From assembly GCA_030427145.1 (NCBI GenBank), contig JAUHWT010000011.1, forward strand, positions 62,001 through 126,000: a stretch of 64,000 nucleotides of DNA. Reading direction: 5' to 3'. Both the position numbers and the translations under genes were made by a program. Below, one piece after another: positions 36,367-50,608 of the stretch. The notes below the pieces were generated by a model. The model was not told the origin of the DNA. It searched no databases and saw only the letters and a list, made by a program, of their open reading frames with translations. How positions within the stretch are numbered: position 1 is the first letter of the stretch; each line of letters begins with the position of its first letter. The DNA is from Alphaproteobacteria bacterium (GTDB lineage Bacteria > Pseudomonadota > Alphaproteobacteria > Rhodobacterales > Rhodobacteraceae).

Positions 36367-37014
36367 TTATTCGGTTTTTTCGAGCCATTCCTGGACCCGC
36401 AGTTCGGGGTCGTCATGGCCGGTGATGTCCGTTGTGACCGCGACCATGTCCGCACCCGCGTCGAACACGGCGGCGGCGCGTTTGAGGGTGATGCCGCCCA
36501 CGGCGCAAAGAGGTACGTGGCCGATCAGTTCCTTCCACTCGGCAATCGGCTCGAGCCCAAGCGGGTAGCCGTGCCGGGTTTTGGACTGATGGATCGGTCC
36601 GAGCGTAATGTAGTCGGGTTCCAGCATCAGGGCCCGGTCGAGATCGAGATGGTCGCGGGTGCTGATCCCGAGGCGGATGCCGGCGGAGCGGATCGCGTGG
36701 ATGTCGGCGTCGTCGAGATCCTCCTGTCCGAGATGCACGAAGGGGGCCTCCTCCTCAATGGCAAGCTCCCAGTGGTCATTGACGACGAGGGTGGCGTTGT
36801 AGCTGTCGCAGAGGTCTACGCTGCGACGGATTTCCTCGCGCATGTCCTCCTCGGGCATGTCCCTCAGACGCAGTTGCACCATTTTGATGCCCACGGGCAA
36901 AAGGTATTCCAGCCACTCGGAGGCGGGGAAGATGGGGTAGAAGCGCGCGGGAAAACCGCTTTCGCCGTCGTTATTTTCGGACGCTTCGTCGCTGTCTTCG
37001 GCTTCGTCAAACAC
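36367..37014 (-). CDS. thiE: Thiamine phosphate synthase
   Basis: ThiE joins HMP-pyrophosphate and thiazole phosphate to thiamine phosphate. The TIM-barrel protein shows VQLRLRD, LVVNDHWELA, VHLGQEDL, YITLGPIHQSKTR and the phosphate-binding CAVGGITLKRAA. I use GTG 37014 (215 residues) because AAGGAAGG lies upstream; a TTG at 37050 keeps the frame but lacks a Shine-Dalgarno. The acidic N-terminal stretch (DEAEDSDEASENNDGE) is unusual for the family. It is the first gene after the TPP riboswitch. Confidence 0.92.
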   Translation of the reverse strand: MFDEAEDSDEASENNDGESGFPARFYPIFPASEWLEYLLPVGIKMVQLRLRDMPEEDMREEIRRSVDLCDSYNATLVVNDHWELAIEEEAPFVHLGQEDLDDADIHAIRSAGIRLGISTRDHLDLDRALMLEPDYITLGPIHQSKTRHGYPLGLEPIAEWKELIGHVPLCAVGGITLKRAAAVFDAGADMVAVTTDITGHDDPELRVQEWLEKTE

Positions 37015-37055
37015 GGGTCCCGGTGTCCTTCCTTTCGGATGTCCGGACAAAACCG

Positions 37056-37087
37056 TGTTGGGAGGGACTGCGGGCGTGAGCCCAACA
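37056..37087 (-). promoter_or_regulatory. Hairpin after the TPP aptamer, candidate expression platform
   Basis: On the transcript TGTTGGG and CCCAACA pair over 7 bp, followed by CGGTTTTGTCC. The 3' strand (CCCTCCCAAC) can instead pair with GTTGGGGGG in the 5' part of the aptamer. This would make the hairpin and the aptamer's 5' side interdependent, as in a switch between termination and readthrough. Confidence 0.45.
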
Positions 37088-37175
37088 TCCGTTCCCTACG
37101 CCGGTATTGGCCGGATCAGGTTCGATGGGTCGGTGTCTGACACCTCTCAGCCTTCAGAAAAGGCCCCCCAACGGA
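37088..37175 (-). promoter_or_regulatory. TPP riboswitch (thi box)
   Basis: The transcript contains the conserved core: CTGAGAGG, then ACCCATCGAACCTGATC, then GGCCAATACCGGCGTAGGGA. P1 closes perfectly with ATCCGTT and AACGGAT. It binds thiamine pyrophosphate and controls the thiE-thiY-tenA-thiZ-thiX operon that begins right after it. Only 56 bases separate it from the rhomboid stop, so its promoter must be compact or lie in that gene. Confidence 0.95.
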
Positions 37176-37231
37176 TTGGACCTTGGGTAGCACGGGCCGG
37201 AACCGCTCCGCAAGACAGCGCGGTATCAGTG

Positions 37232-37984
37232 TTATCTTTTCCGGCGCGGCACCTGGGGGATGGTGCTTTTCCGCCAGGGGTATTCGGCTTCGGGGTGTGG
37301 TGGGGTGCCGTGTGTGCAGCTCCAGTAAGCCGGGCCGCCCTGGCGAAGCCACCATGGAATGGTCAGAACCAGCCCCGCGACGAAACCGCCAATATGGGCA
37401 AGGTAAGCCACGCCGCCGCCCGCCGCACCAAAAGTGGACAGGCCCGAGAATGTCTGCATACCGATCCAGACGCCAAGAACGATCCAAGCGGGAAGTGTAA
37501 AGGTGCGGAAAAAAATGATCAGGATGATGATGATATCAACGCGTGCCTTGGGAAACAGCAGAAGGTATCCGCCCATGACCCCGGCGATCGCGCCGGAGGC
37601 CCCGACCATCGGGACCAAGGATGTCGGGTCGGGAAGGTACTGTGCCAGCGCAGCACCGATGCCCGACGCAATGTAGAAACCAAGGAACGGCAGGTGGCCG
37701 AACTGGTCCTCCATGTTATCCCCGAAGATCCACAGGAACAGCATGTTGCCCACCAGGTGCATTAGACCCCCATGCATGAACATCGAGGTCAGGAAGGTTG
37801 CCGGGCTGCCGCCCTCGCTAACGATGCCGGGCACGAGGGCCCAGTTGGCGAGGATCCGGGATATTTCCGGACCGTTCGAGTAGCTGGGCCACATGATCAC
37901 GAAGACCAGAATGTTCACCGCGATCAGTCCCCAGGTCACGTAGGGGGTGCGGCCGGACGGGTTGTGGTCGCGGATCGGGAACAT
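37232..37984 (-). CDS. Rhomboid family intramembrane serine protease
   Basis: The 250-residue protein has about six helices and the rhomboid dyad: Ser130 in VGASGAIAG and His197 in AYLAHIGG, plus the helix-2 residues H71-GGLMH-L-x-x-N80. It cuts substrates within the membrane. It lies 13 bases downstream of metG on the same strand, so it may be co-transcribed. Targets are unknown. Confidence 0.94.
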   Translation of the reverse strand: MFPIRDHNPSGRTPYVTWGLIAVNILVFVIMWPSYSNGPEISRILANWALVPGIVSEGGSPATFLTSMFMHGGLMHLVGNMLFLWIFGDNMEDQFGHLPFLGFYIASGIGAALAQYLPDPTSLVPMVGASGAIAGVMGGYLLLFPKARVDIIIILIIFFRTFTLPAWIVLGVWIGMQTFSGLSTFGAAGGGVAYLAHIGGFVAGLVLTIPWWLRQGGPAYWSCTHGTPPHPEAEYPWRKSTIPQVPRRKR

Positions 37985-37997
37985 CGGGTCTGCGCGG

Positions 37998-39713
37998 TCA
38001 GGCCGTTCCGGCGAAGCGGGTGGAAAACTCCTCGCGGGCGTCGTCGGTGATTTTGGCGAAGAGCACTTCCGGAGTGGTAAACGCCGATCCCGGTGTCAGC
38101 GACGACAGCGCTGCACTCACGTCTTCCGGCCAGGCACAGTCCTCGCCATCAAACGCGTCGAGCATCGCGCGGGAGGCGTCGGGGATGAAGGGCTGCGAGA
38201 GTACGGCGTAGAAGCGCACGAGGTTCAGCGAGAAGCGCACAATCGCGCCCGCCCGGTCCGGGTCGGTTTTGAACAGCGCCCAGGGAGCCGCTGCCTGAAG
38301 GTATTCGTTTCCTGCGGCCCAGATGCCGCGCAACTCCTGCGCGCCCTTGCGCAGGTCGATGGCTTCCATGTGGGTCTCATAGGCCTTGAGACGGCGGGTC
38401 AGGTCTTCGATCAGGGCCTGTTCGTCTGGTCCGTACTCGCCTGTGTCTGGGACTTTTTCCTCAAACCGAGAGCGTGCGAATTTGGTGACGCGGCTCACGA
38501 AATTGCCCAGCACGTCCGCCAGATCCTTGTTCACGCCCGCCTGGAAGGCTTCCCAGGTAAAGTTGCTGTCAGAGCTTTCCGGCACGTTGGCCATCAGCCA
38601 CCAGCGCCAGTAGTCGGATGGCAGGATGTCGAGCGCCTGGTCCATAAAGACGCCACGACCCTCGGAGGTCGAGAATTTGCCGCCGTCATAGTTCAGGTAG
38701 TTGAACGACTTGATGTAATCGACAAGCTTCCAGTCCTCACCGGAGCCGAGGACGGTCGCCGGGAAGCTCAGCGTGTGGAAGGGGACGTTGTCCTTTCCCA
38801 TGAACTGGACGTAACGCACGTCGTCCGCGCCTTTATCGGTACGCCACCAGCGTTCCCAGGCCGCGTCACCCTGGCCTGTTGCGTCGGCCCATTCGGCAGA
38901 GGCGGCGATGTACTCAATCGGCGCGTCGAACCAGACGTAGAAGACTTTGCCTTCCATGCCGGGCCAGTCGGCGTCGCCTTTTTTCACCGGGATGCCCCAG
39001 TCGAGGTCTCGGGTGATGCCTCGATCCTGGAGCCCATCGCCGTCATCGAGCCACTTCTTTGCAATGGAGGTGGTCAGGATGGGCCAGTCTGTTTTGCTGT
39101 CGATCCATTCCCGCAGGCGGTCGCGGAGCTGGGACTGGCGCAGATAAAGGTGGCCGGTCTCGCGTACTTCCAGATCGGTGGAGCCGGAGATGGCGGAGCG
39201 CGGATTGATCAGATCCGTGGGATCGAGCTGCTTGGTGCAGTTCTCGCACTGGTCGCCGCGGGCGCGCTCGTAACCGCAGTTGGGGCAGGTGCCCTCGATG
39301 TAGCGGTCGGGCAGGAAGCGGCCGTCGGCTTTGGAATAGACCTGCTTTTCGGAAACCTCCTCAATCAGCCCGGCATCCGCCAGGCGACCGGCGAAATGCT
39401 GCGTCAGGTGATGGTTGCGGGATGAGGACGAACGTCCAAAATGGTCGAAGGAAAGGCGAAATCCGTCCGCGATATCCTTCTGGACCTGCCACATGCGCGC
39501 GCAGTAGTCGGCGACGGCCTCACCGGCCTTTGCCGCGGCAAGCTCGGCCGGGGTGCCGTGCTCGTCCGTGGCACAGATGAACAGCACCTCGTGACCGCGT
39601 GCTCTGGCAAAACGGGCATAGACATCCGACGGCAGCTGGCTGCCCACCAGATTGCCCAGATGCTTGATGCCATTAATGTACGGCAGCGCCGACGTGATCA
39701 GTATGCGACCCAT
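37998..39713 (-). CDS. metG: Methionyl-tRNA synthetase
   Basis: MetG charges tRNA-Met. The 571-residue class I enzyme has the HIGH-type motif as HLGN (18-21), [11 protein letters not shown], a four-cysteine zinc knuckle CPNC...CENC (about 141-159), the VWFDAPIEY segment and a KMSKS-type loop that reads KFSTS near 345. The anticodon region [20 protein letters not shown] follows. There is no C-terminal tRNA-binding Trbp111-like extension, which is common in this group. It is 90 bases downstream of the DsbA-like gene on the same strand. Confidence 0.96.
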   Translation of the reverse strand: MGRILITSALPYINGIKHLGNLVGSQLPSDVYARFARARGHEVLFICATDEHGTPAELAAAKAGEAVADYCARMWQVQKDIADGFRLSFDHFGRSSSSRNHHLTQHFAGRLADAGLIEEVSEKQVYSKADGRFLPDRYIEGTCPNCGYERARGDQCENCTKQLDPTDLINPRSAISGSTDLEVRETGHLYLRQSQLRDRLREWIDSKTDWPILTTSIAKKWLDDGDGLQDRGITRDLDWGIPVKKGDADWPGMEGKVFYVWFDAPIEYIAASAEWADATGQGDAAWERWWRTDKGADDVRYVQFMGKDNVPFHTLSFPATVLGSGEDWKLVDYIKSFNYLNYDGGKFSTSEGRGVFMDQALDILPSDYWRWWLMANVPESSDSNFTWEAFQAGVNKDLADVLGNFVSRVTKFARSRFEEKVPDTGEYGPDEQALIEDLTRRLKAYETHMEAIDLRKGAQELRGIWAAGNEYLQAAAPWALFKTDPDRAGAIVRFSLNLVRFYAVLSQPFIPDASRAMLDAFDGEDCAWPEDVSAALSSLTPGSAFTTPEVLFAKITDDAREEFSTRFAGTA

Positions 39714-39803
39714 GAGTAATCCCGGAATTATTTTGTTCCGAATAGGCGATTCCGACGGCCATGGCCAGAGAGGTGTCGGCGCAAATGCCGAAGGCGTACC
39801 GGT

Positions 39804-40535
39804 TCAGCCGGAGGTTCGGGAGGCTTCGACCAGTTCCTCAAGCACGCCAAGCTCAACAAATCCGGGCACCAGTTCATCGCCGATGACGAAGGACGGCGTC
39901 CCCGAGAACCCAAGCGCGCGGGCCAGTGCGGCGGACTGGTTGAAATGTTCGTCTATTTCCGGCGCTTCCATGTCGGTGCGAAGCTGTTCCGTGTCGAGCC
40001 CGGCGCGTTCGGCGGCTTCCATGATGGTGGTCTCTGTGGCGCGACCATTGAGCGCCATAAGCTCGTTGTGCATTTCCTCATATTTGCCCTGTTCCCGGGC
40101 GGCGAGGGCGGCGCGGGAGGCCAAAACGGATTCCGCTCCCAGAATGGGCCACTCCCGCAGAACAAGGCGCACGTTGCTGTCATTGTTCAGCAGTTCCGTT
40201 ACGGTCGGCACGGAGCGTTTGCAGTAGGGGCAGTTGTAGTCGAAGAACTCCACCACGGTGACATCGCCCTCCGGGTTGCCGAGAACCGGGGCGTTTGGAT
40301 CATTTTCGAGCTCGTCGCGGCGGCTGGTCAGCACTTCTTCAGCCTCAAGCTGCTGGGCCTCGTTCTCGCGGTTTTGCAGGATTTCAACCGCCTGCATGAT
40401 GATTTCCGGGTTTTCCAGAATGGCTTCGAGCGCCAGCTGTTTGACTTCTTCCGGGGTCAGCTCCTGCGCTGTGGCAGGAGCGGCGCCAAGCCCAAGGGAG
40501 AACACAAGGCCAAGGGCGCTCAGGGTCTGTTTCAT
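39804..40535 (-). CDS. DsbA family periplasmic thiol-disulfide oxidoreductase
   Basis: The 243-residue protein has a signal peptide (cut after ATA, about 23), a helical charged region of about 55 residues, and a thioredoxin-type domain with the active site CPYC (102-105) and the cis-proline loop GTPSF (212-216). The family forms or rearranges disulfides in the periplasm; the 'Com1/ScsC-like' N-terminal helix may allow oligomers. AGGAGAA precedes ATG 40535. It follows the rpoC terminator and precedes metG. Confidence 0.92.
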   Translation of the reverse strand: MKQTLSALGLVFSLGLGAAPATAQELTPEEVKQLALEAILENPEIIMQAVEILQNRENEAQQLEAEEVLTSRRDELENDPNAPVLGNPEGDVTVVEFFDYNCPYCKRSVPTVTELLNNDSNVRLVLREWPILGAESVLASRAALAAREQGKYEEMHNELMALNGRATETTIMEAAERAGLDTEQLRTDMEAPEIDEHFNQSAALARALGFSGTPSFVIGDELVPGFVELGVLEELVEASRTSG

Positions 40536-40671
40536 AGGCGTATTCTCCTGAAATCGTGCTGCCGTCGGCGGCTGCCGCTGAAGTGTTTTGCCAGACCCTA
40601 CAGTCCGGGAAGGGGTAATGCCAGTGTCAGTCCAGTCACGGGCGGTCACTTGCGAAATTGTGACGGCAAAG

Positions 40672-40702
40672 AAAAAGCCGCCCGAAGGTCAGGCGGCTTT
40701 TC
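40672..40702 (-). terminator. Rho-independent terminator of the rpoBC transcript
   Basis: On the minus strand AAAAGCCGCC and GGCGGCTTTTTC form a 10-bp stem followed by a T-rich tail, 28 bases after the rpoC stop codon. It ends the ribosomal/RNA-polymerase operon before the DsbA-like gene. Confidence 0.85.
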
Positions 40703-40729
40703 CGTTTTCATTTGATCAGCGCGGATCGA

Positions 40730-43700
40730 TCAGTCGTCGGAGAACCCAACCGGTTCCGAGACCTGATCGGCCGGAGCGTCAAACGCGGCATCGGGATTGT
40801 GCTCGATGGCGGCAACAGCCTCCTCCTTGCGCTCCTCGATGATCTTGTTGTCACGCTCCGCCGCGATCCGCTTGACGGACTGGGTCGCGCCACCGGTACC
40901 GGCCGGGATAAGACGGCCCACGATGACGTTTTCCTTCAGACCAATCAGGCGGTCGCGTTTGCCCTGGGTGGACGCCTCGGTGAGAACACGCGTGGTTTCC
41001 TGGAAGGAAGCCGCCGAGATGAAGCTGCGGGTCTGCAGCGACGCCTTGGTGATGCCCAGAAGGATAGGGCCACCTTTGGCGGGCTGACGCCCGGCCGCAA
41101 TGGCCTTTTCGTTCTCTTCCTCAAACTCAAGCTTGTCGACCTGTTCGCCCTTGAGCAGGGTGGTGCCACCAGACTCGGAGACCTCCCACTTCTGCAGCAT
41201 CTGGCGCACGATCACCTCGATGTGCTTGTCGTTGATCTTCACGCCCTGCAGACGGTAGACCTCCTGCACCTCGTCGATCATGTAGTCGGCCAGAGCCTCC
41301 ACACCCATAATTGCGAGAATGTCATGCGGGGCAGGGTTGCCGTCCATGATGTACTCGCCCTTCTGCACGAAGTCGCCTTCCTGCACGGGGATGTGTTTGC
41401 CCTTGGGAACCATGTACTCAATGGTTTCCAGACCTTCCTCAACGGGGTCGATCGCAATGCGGCGCTTGTTCTTGAAGTCCTTGCCGAAGCGCACGTGACC
41501 ATCGATTTCGGCGATGATCGCGTGATCTTTCGGCCGGCGGGCCTCAAAGAGTTCAGCCACACGCGGCAGACCACCGGTGATGTCCTTGGTCTTGGCGCCT
41601 TCACGCGGGATACGTGCAACCACGTCACCCGGTTTCAGTTCCTGACCGTCCTCCACCGAAAGAATGGCGTCCACGGACATGGCGTGGGTTTCCGGGTTGC
41701 CGTTGTCGAGGCGTACCGGTTCACCCGTTGCCGGATCCATGACGATGATCGCGGGCTTGAGCTCGTTGCCCTTCGGCGCGGCACGCCAGTCGGACACGAT
41801 CTTCTGGCTGATGCCGGTTGCGTCGTCGGTTTCCTCACGAACCGAGATACCGGCCGTCAGGTCAACGAACTTCGCCACACCGGCTTTTTCCGCGATGATC
41901 GGCAGGGTGTAGGGGTCCCACTCGGCAAGTTTGTCACCGTGTTTGATCTCCTGACCCTCGGACGCCAGCAGTTTGGTACCGTAGCCCAGCTTGTGCACCG
42001 CGCGCTCAACGCCGTTCTCGTCGATGATGACGATCTCGGTATTACGCGACATCACAATGCGCTCATCCACGTCGTTGGTGAGGATGTTCGCATTGCGGAC
42101 GGTGAGTTTACCCGCCTGGGTAGCCTCAAGGAACGACTGGCTGCCGCCCTGCGCGATGCCGCCGATGTGGAAGGTCCGCATCGTCAGCTGCGTGCCGGGT
42201 TCACCGATGGACTGTGCCGCGATGATACCAACGGCCTCGCCCGGGTTCACACGGGTACCGCGGGCCAGGTCGCGACCGTAGCACTGGGCACAGATGCCGT
42301 CATCGGCCTCGCAGGTCAGCGGGGAGCGGATCTGCATCTCAATGACACCGGCATCCTCGATCATGTCGGCGGCGCGCTCGTCGATAAGGTCACCCTCACG
42401 GAAGATCGGCTCTTTCGTCTTCGGATCGAGAACGTCCTCGGCCGCAACACGGCCCAGAATGCGCTCGGAGAGCGACGAAACAACCTCACCATCGGCAATT
42501 GCCGCACGGGCCGTGATCGACTTGTCCGTACCACAGTCGTTGATCTTAACGATGCAGTCCTGAGCCACGTCGACCAGACGACGTGTCAGGTAACCGGAGT
42601 TCGCAGTTTTCAGAGCCGTATCGGCCAGACCCTTACGGGCACCGTGGGTGGAGTTGAAGTACTCCAGAACGGTCAGACCTTCCTTAAAGTTCGACACAAT
42701 CGGCGTCTCGATGATCTCACCAGACGGTTTGGCCATGAGGCCGCGCATACCGCCAAGCTGCTTCATCTGTGCGGGCGAACCACGGGCACCGGAGTGGGCC
42801 ATCATGTATACCGAGTTCGGTTCCTGCTCGACACCGGCATCGTCAACGCGCACGGCGCTGATTTCGCCCATCATGGCGTCAGCCACGTTGTCCGAACACT
42901 TCGACCAGGCGTCGACAACCTTGTTGTACTTTTCGCCCTGGGTGATCAGACCGTCCATGTACTGCTGTTCGAACTCTTTAACCTGGGCCCGGGTGCCATC
43001 CACGATCGGCCATTTGCTGTCGGGGATGACCATGTCATCCTTGCCGAAGGAAATGCCGGCCTTGAAGGCTTCGGTGAAGCCGAGCGTCATGATCTGGTCA
43101 CAGAAGATCACGCTCTCCTTCTGGCCGCAGTGGCGGTAAACCGTGTCGATGACCTCACCAACCTCTTTCTTGCGAAGGAGGCGGTTTACGATGTCGAACG
43201 GCGTCTTGTAGTTCATCGGCAGAAGGGAGCCGAGGCGCAGACGGCCAGGTGTGGTCTCGAACCGCCTGGAGACGATGTTGCCTTCCTCATCAACCTGCTG
43301 AACGCGGGCATTAATTTTGGAGTGCAGGTTCACAAGACCGGTGTGCAGGGCGTGATCGACCTCCTCGATGGAGGAGAAGGTCATGCCCTCACCAATCTGT
43401 CCCTCACGCATGATGGACAGGTAGTAGAGACCCAAAATCATGTCCTGCGAAGGCACGATAATCGGTTTACCGTTTGCCGGCGACAGAACGTTGTTCGTCG
43501 ACATCATCAGCACGCGGGCCTCAAGCTGTGCTTCCAGCGAAAGGGGAACGTGCACGGCCATCTGGTCGCCGTCGAAGTCCGCGTTAAAGGCCGAGCATAC
43601 CAGCGGATGAAGCTGGATGGCTTTACCCTCAATCAGAACGGGCTCAAACGCCTGAATGCCGAGACGGTGCAGCGTCGGAGCGCGGTTCAGAAGAACCGGA

Positions 43701-44962
43701 TGCTCGCGGATCACCTCGTCCAGAATGTCCCAGACCTCGGGGCGCTCCTTCTCAACCAGTTTCTTGGCCTGTTTCACGGTGGAGGACAGACCCTTCGCGT
43801 CGAGACGCGAATAGATAAACGGTTTGAAGAGCTCGAGCGCCATTTTCTTCGGCAGGCCACACTGGTGCAGCTTCAGTTCGGGACCGGTCACGATCACCGA
43901 ACGTCCGGAGAAGTCGACACGCTTACCCAGAAGGTTCTGACGGAAACGGCCCTGTTTACCCTTGAGCATGTCGCTCAGGGATTTCAGCGGACGCTTGTTG
44001 GTGCCGGTGATGACACGGCCACGACGGCCGTTGTCGAACAGGGCGTCAACGGATTCCTGAAGCATACGCTTTTCGTTCCGGATGATGATGTCCGGAGCGC
44101 GCAGCTCAATCAGCCGTTTCAGACGGTTGTTCCGGTTGATAACACGACGGTAGAGGTCGTTGAGGTCCGAGGTCGCAAAACGGCCACCGTCGAGCGGCAC
44201 CAGCGGGCGCAGCTCGGGCGGAATGACCGGGATCACGGTCAGGATCATCCATTCCGGGCGGTTTCCGCTTTCGCGGAAGTTTTCAACCAGCTTCAGACGC
44301 TTGATGATCTTCTTCGGCTTCAGTTCACCGGTGGCCTCGGCCAGATCGGCGCGAAGCTGTTCGGCTTCGGCGTCAAGGTCGATGGCCTGGAGCATCTCGC
44401 GGATGGCCTCGGCACCAATACCGGCGCGGAAACTGTCCTCGCCGTACTGGTCCTGGGCATCGAGGAACTCCTCCTCTGTCAGAAGCTGACCGGCGGTGAG
44501 GTCCGTGAGGCCGGGCTCAATCACCGTGTACTGCTCAAAGTACAGGATGCGTTCCAGATCCCGAAGCGTCATGTCCAGCATCAGGCCGATGCGGGAGGGC
44601 AGGGACTTCAGGAACCAGATGTGTGCAACGGGCGACGCCAGCTCAATGTGGCCCATACGCTCGCGGCGCACTTTCTGGAGGGTAACCTCAACACCACATT
44701 TTTCGCAGACAACGCCGCGGTACTTCATCCGCTTGTATTTGCCGCACAGGCATTCGTAGTCCTTGATCGGTCCAAAAATGCGAGCGCAGAACAGGCCGTC
44801 ACGCTCGGGCTTGAACGTGCGGTAGTTGATGGTTTCCGGCTTTTTGATCTCTCCGTACGACCACGACAGGATGCGCTCGGGCGAGGCCAGAGCGATTTTG
44901 ATCTCGTCGAAGGAGCGGACGGGCTGGACCGGGTTAAACGGGTTCGTGATTTCCTGGTTCAT
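40730..44962 (-). CDS. rpoC: DNA-directed RNA polymerase subunit beta'
   Basis: The 1410-residue subunit contains the catalytic Mg motif [14 protein letters not shown] (about 457-470), the N-terminal zinc ribbon [19 protein letters not shown] (about 71-90), the bridge-helix/trigger-loop region with [21 protein letters not shown], and the second zinc site with [13 protein letters not shown] (about 885). It follows rpoB after 51 bases. The coding strand has no TTA, CTA or TCA codon in the whole gene, which leaves the opposite strand open. Confidence 0.99.
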   Translation of the reverse strand: MNQEITNPFNPVQPVRSFDEIKIALASPERILSWSYGEIKKPETINYRTFKPERDGLFCARIFGPIKDYECLCGKYKRMKYRGVVCEKCGVEVTLQKVRRERMGHIELASPVAHIWFLKSLPSRIGLMLDMTLRDLERILYFEQYTVIEPGLTDLTAGQLLTEEEFLDAQDQYGEDSFRAGIGAEAIREMLQAIDLDAEAEQLRADLAEATGELKPKKIIKRLKLVENFRESGNRPEWMILTVIPVIPPELRPLVPLDGGRFATSDLNDLYRRVINRNNRLKRLIELRAPDIIIRNEKRMLQESVDALFDNGRRGRVITGTNKRPLKSLSDMLKGKQGRFRQNLLGKRVDFSGRSVIVTGPELKLHQCGLPKKMALELFKPFIYSRLDAKGLSSTVKQAKKLVEKERPEVWDILDEVIREHPVLLNRAPTLHRLGIQAFEPVLIEGKAIQLHPLVCSAFNADFDGDQMAVHVPLSLEAQLEARVLMMSTNNVLSPANGKPIIVPSQDMILGLYYLSIMREGQIGEGMTFSSIEEVDHALHTGLVNLHSKINARVQQVDEEGNIVSRRFETTPGRLRLGSLLPMNYKTPFDIVNRLLRKKEVGEVIDTVYRHCGQKESVIFCDQIMTLGFTEAFKAGISFGKDDMVIPDSKWPIVDGTRAQVKEFEQQYMDGLITQGEKYNKVVDAWSKCSDNVADAMMGEISAVRVDDAGVEQEPNSVYMMAHSGARGSPAQMKQLGGMRGLMAKPSGEIIETPIVSNFKEGLTVLEYFNSTHGARKGLADTALKTANSGYLTRRLVDVAQDCIVKINDCGTDKSITARAAIADGEVVSSLSERILGRVAAEDVLDPKTKEPIFREGDLIDERAADMIEDAGVIEMQIRSPLTCEADDGICAQCYGRDLARGTRVNPGEAVGIIAAQSIGEPGTQLTMRTFHIGGIAQGGSQSFLEATQAGKLTVRNANILTNDVDERIVMSRNTEIVIIDENGVERAVHKLGYGTKLLASEGQEIKHGDKLAEWDPYTLPIIAEKAGVAKFVDLTAGISVREETDDATGISQKIVSDWRAAPKGNELKPAIIVMDPATGEPVRLDNGNPETHAMSVDAILSVEDGQELKPGDVVARIPREGAKTKDITGGLPRVAELFEARRPKDHAIIAEIDGHVRFGKDFKNKRRIAIDPVEEGLETIEYMVPKGKHIPVQEGDFVQKGEYIMDGNPAPHDILAIMGVEALADYMIDEVQEVYRLQGVKINDKHIEVIVRQMLQKWEVSESGGTTLLKGEQVDKLEFEEENEKAIAAGRQPAKGGPILLGITKASLQTRSFISAASFQETTRVLTEASTQGKRDRLIGLKENVIVGRLIPAGTGGATQSVKRIAAERDNKIIEERKEEAVAAIEHNPDAAFDAPADQVSEPVGFSDD

Positions 44963-45013
44963 TCTAACAACCTTAATCTCGTTTCAGGGAAGGGGGCGCG
45001 ATTTCCCGCGCCC

Positions 45014-49147
<4,134 letters not shown>

Positions 49148-49308
49148 GCTCAACCTCTTCCTTGCATGCGAACCTTCCGGTGGGGAATTCGGACGGATCG
49201 TCTTTGCTGCCGTAGCTGTCCAATGCTTGTGTGATTTCCCACATCACACACCCGGACCGATGCGGCTTTCAAAAGGTCCATGCGTGGGCCCTCCGAGAGA
49301 CGCATCGA

Positions 49309-49370
49309 ACTGGACCCGCATTTCTGCGGATCCAGTCCAAATATTCGATTCCGGCCCCGAAAAGGGCCGG
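49309..49370 (-). promoter_or_regulatory. Two hairpins in the rplL-rpoB gap (attenuator or processing site)
   Basis: CTGGACCCGCA...TGCGGATCCAG (49309-49334) pairs with one mismatch, and CCGGCCC...GGGCCGG (49351-49370) is a perfect 7-bp stem shortly after the rplL stop. No T run follows the latter on the minus strand, so partial termination or RNase processing, as known for rplL-rpoB in E. coli, is more likely than full termination. Confidence 0.5.
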
Positions 49371-49376
49371 AGGGTC

Positions 49377-49757
49377 TTACTTCACTTCGGCTTCCGCGCC
49401 AGCGTCGGTAAGCTTTTTCAGGATTTCGTCAGCCTCTTCCTTGGTGACGCCTTCCTTAACGGGCTTGCCGCCTGCTTCCACGAGGTCCTTGGCTTCTTTC
49501 AGGCCAAGACCGGTGATTGCGCGGACTTCCTTGATGACGTTGATTTTCTTGTCGCCAGCGGACTTCAGGATCACGTCAAATTCGGTTTTTTCCTCAGCAG
49601 CTTCGCCACCGGCGTCTGCGGGACCAGCAGCCATCATGACGGCGCCACCGGCAGCCGGCTCGATGCCGTACTCGTCCTTGAGGATGTTTTTCAGTTCAGC
49701 CGCTTCCAGCAGGGTCAGCCCTACGATTTCTTCGGCGAGTTTTTTAAGATCAGCCAT
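49377..49757 (-). CDS. rplL: 50S ribosomal protein L7/L12
   Basis: L7/L12 forms the mobile ribosomal stalk that recruits translation factors. The 126-residue acidic protein has the dimerising N-terminal helix ([18 protein letters not shown]), an alanine/glycine-rich hinge (about 40-55) and the C-terminal factor-binding domain ([23 protein letters not shown]). It lies 82 bases after rplJ. Confidence 0.98.
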   Translation of the reverse strand: MADLKKLAEEIVGLTLLEAAELKNILKDEYGIEPAAGGAVMMAAGPADAGGEAAEEKTEFDVILKSAGDKKINVIKEVRAITGLGLKEAKDLVEAGGKPVKEGVTKEEADEILKKLTDAGAEAEVK

Positions 49758-49839
49758 TGTTCAGGTTCCAATCAGGTTTTCGTTGTGTAGTCCGGTATCG
49801 ATGCGGTTTTGCACGGTCCGGCCAATTCGTTGCTTAGAG

Positions 49840-50355
49840 TTACGCCGCCTCACGCTCTTCGAGCGTCGAGAGAATGCCTGCGATATTCGAGGCAGGCGCG
49901 CCAATTGCCGAAGCGAGGTTTCCGGCCGGAGCCCCGATGCAGCCCACAACGGAAGCGATAAGCTCCTCGCGGGACGGCATTGCGGCAACGGCGTTAACGC
50001 CGGCTTCGTCGAGTGCTGTGCCACCCATGGCCCCGCCCAGAACAACAAGTTTCTTGTTGTCCTTGGCATAGTCCTTAACGACTTTCGCCGCTGCGACAGG
50101 GTCCTCGGAATAGGCAAGCACCGTCATACCCGTCAGCAGATCGCCGATGCTTTCGCTGGGCGTATCCTTCAGGGCAATTTTGGCGAGCTTGTTTTTGGCG
50201 ACACGAACCGATCCACCGGCTTCGCTCATGCGAAGGCGGAAATCGGTCATCTCTGCAACGGAAAGGCCTTCGTAGTGCGCGACCACGACGACACCAGAGT
50301 CCGTGAAGATTTGGCCGAGTTCAGCGACCACAGCTTCTTTTTGGGCTCTATCCAC
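49840..50355 (-). CDS. rplJ: 50S ribosomal protein L10
   Basis: L10 anchors the L7/L12 stalk. The 171-residue protein shows [19 protein letters not shown] and [16 protein letters not shown] use GTG 50355 because V-D-R-A-Q-K-E is the usual alphaproteobacterial start and GGAGC lies upstream, although the frame stays open for 24 codons before it. A 253-base leader separates it from rplA and is the expected place for L10-dependent self-control. Confidence 0.97.
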   Translation of the reverse strand: MDRAQKEAVVAELGQIFTDSGVVVVAHYEGLSVAEMTDFRLRMSEAGGSVRVAKNKLAKIALKDTPSESIGDLLTGMTVLAYSEDPVAAAKVVKDYAKDNKKLVVLGGAMGGTALDEAGVNAVAAMPSREELIASVVGCIGAPAGNLASAIGAPASNIAGILSTLEEREAA

Positions 50356-50582
50356 AGTGTTGCTCCAACTTTGGCAGTCCGGGTTTCCCCTTTCCGCCGG
50401 CTCATTTTCGCGAGGCGGATGCCCCACGTCTCGGGTCCTTAATTACGGGTCCCGCCAAAATCGCCCGGGACGGTAGTGTCCCACTTGATCCTGATCGTTC
50501 CCCATCTCAGGCAGGATTTATCAGACCAGCGTCTGACCCACCGTCTCGGACAGTCGGGCGGTTTTTGCGGCCACCCGGAACA

Positions 50583-50602
50583 CCCCGGCTTTGAGGCCGG
50601 GG
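50583..50602 (-). promoter_or_regulatory. Hairpin between rplA and rplJ
   Basis: CCCCGGC and GCCGGGG form a 7-bp stem with a 6-base loop, seven bases after the rplA stop codon. No T run follows. It may separate the rplKA and rplJL parts of the operon and lies at the start of the likely L10 leader. Confidence 0.45.
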
Positions 50603-50608
50603 ATCTCC

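Noticed and set aside
37015-37050. TTG start for thiE at 37050
   Set aside because: It has no Shine-Dalgarno and lies in the riboswitch expression platform; GTG 37014 has AAGGAAGG upstream.
37947-39425. 492-codon plus-strand frame opposite metG
   Set aside because: Codon-aligned shadow of metG.
39714-39803. Possible SAM or T-box leader before metG
   Set aside because: The 90-base gap shows no conserved riboswitch core.
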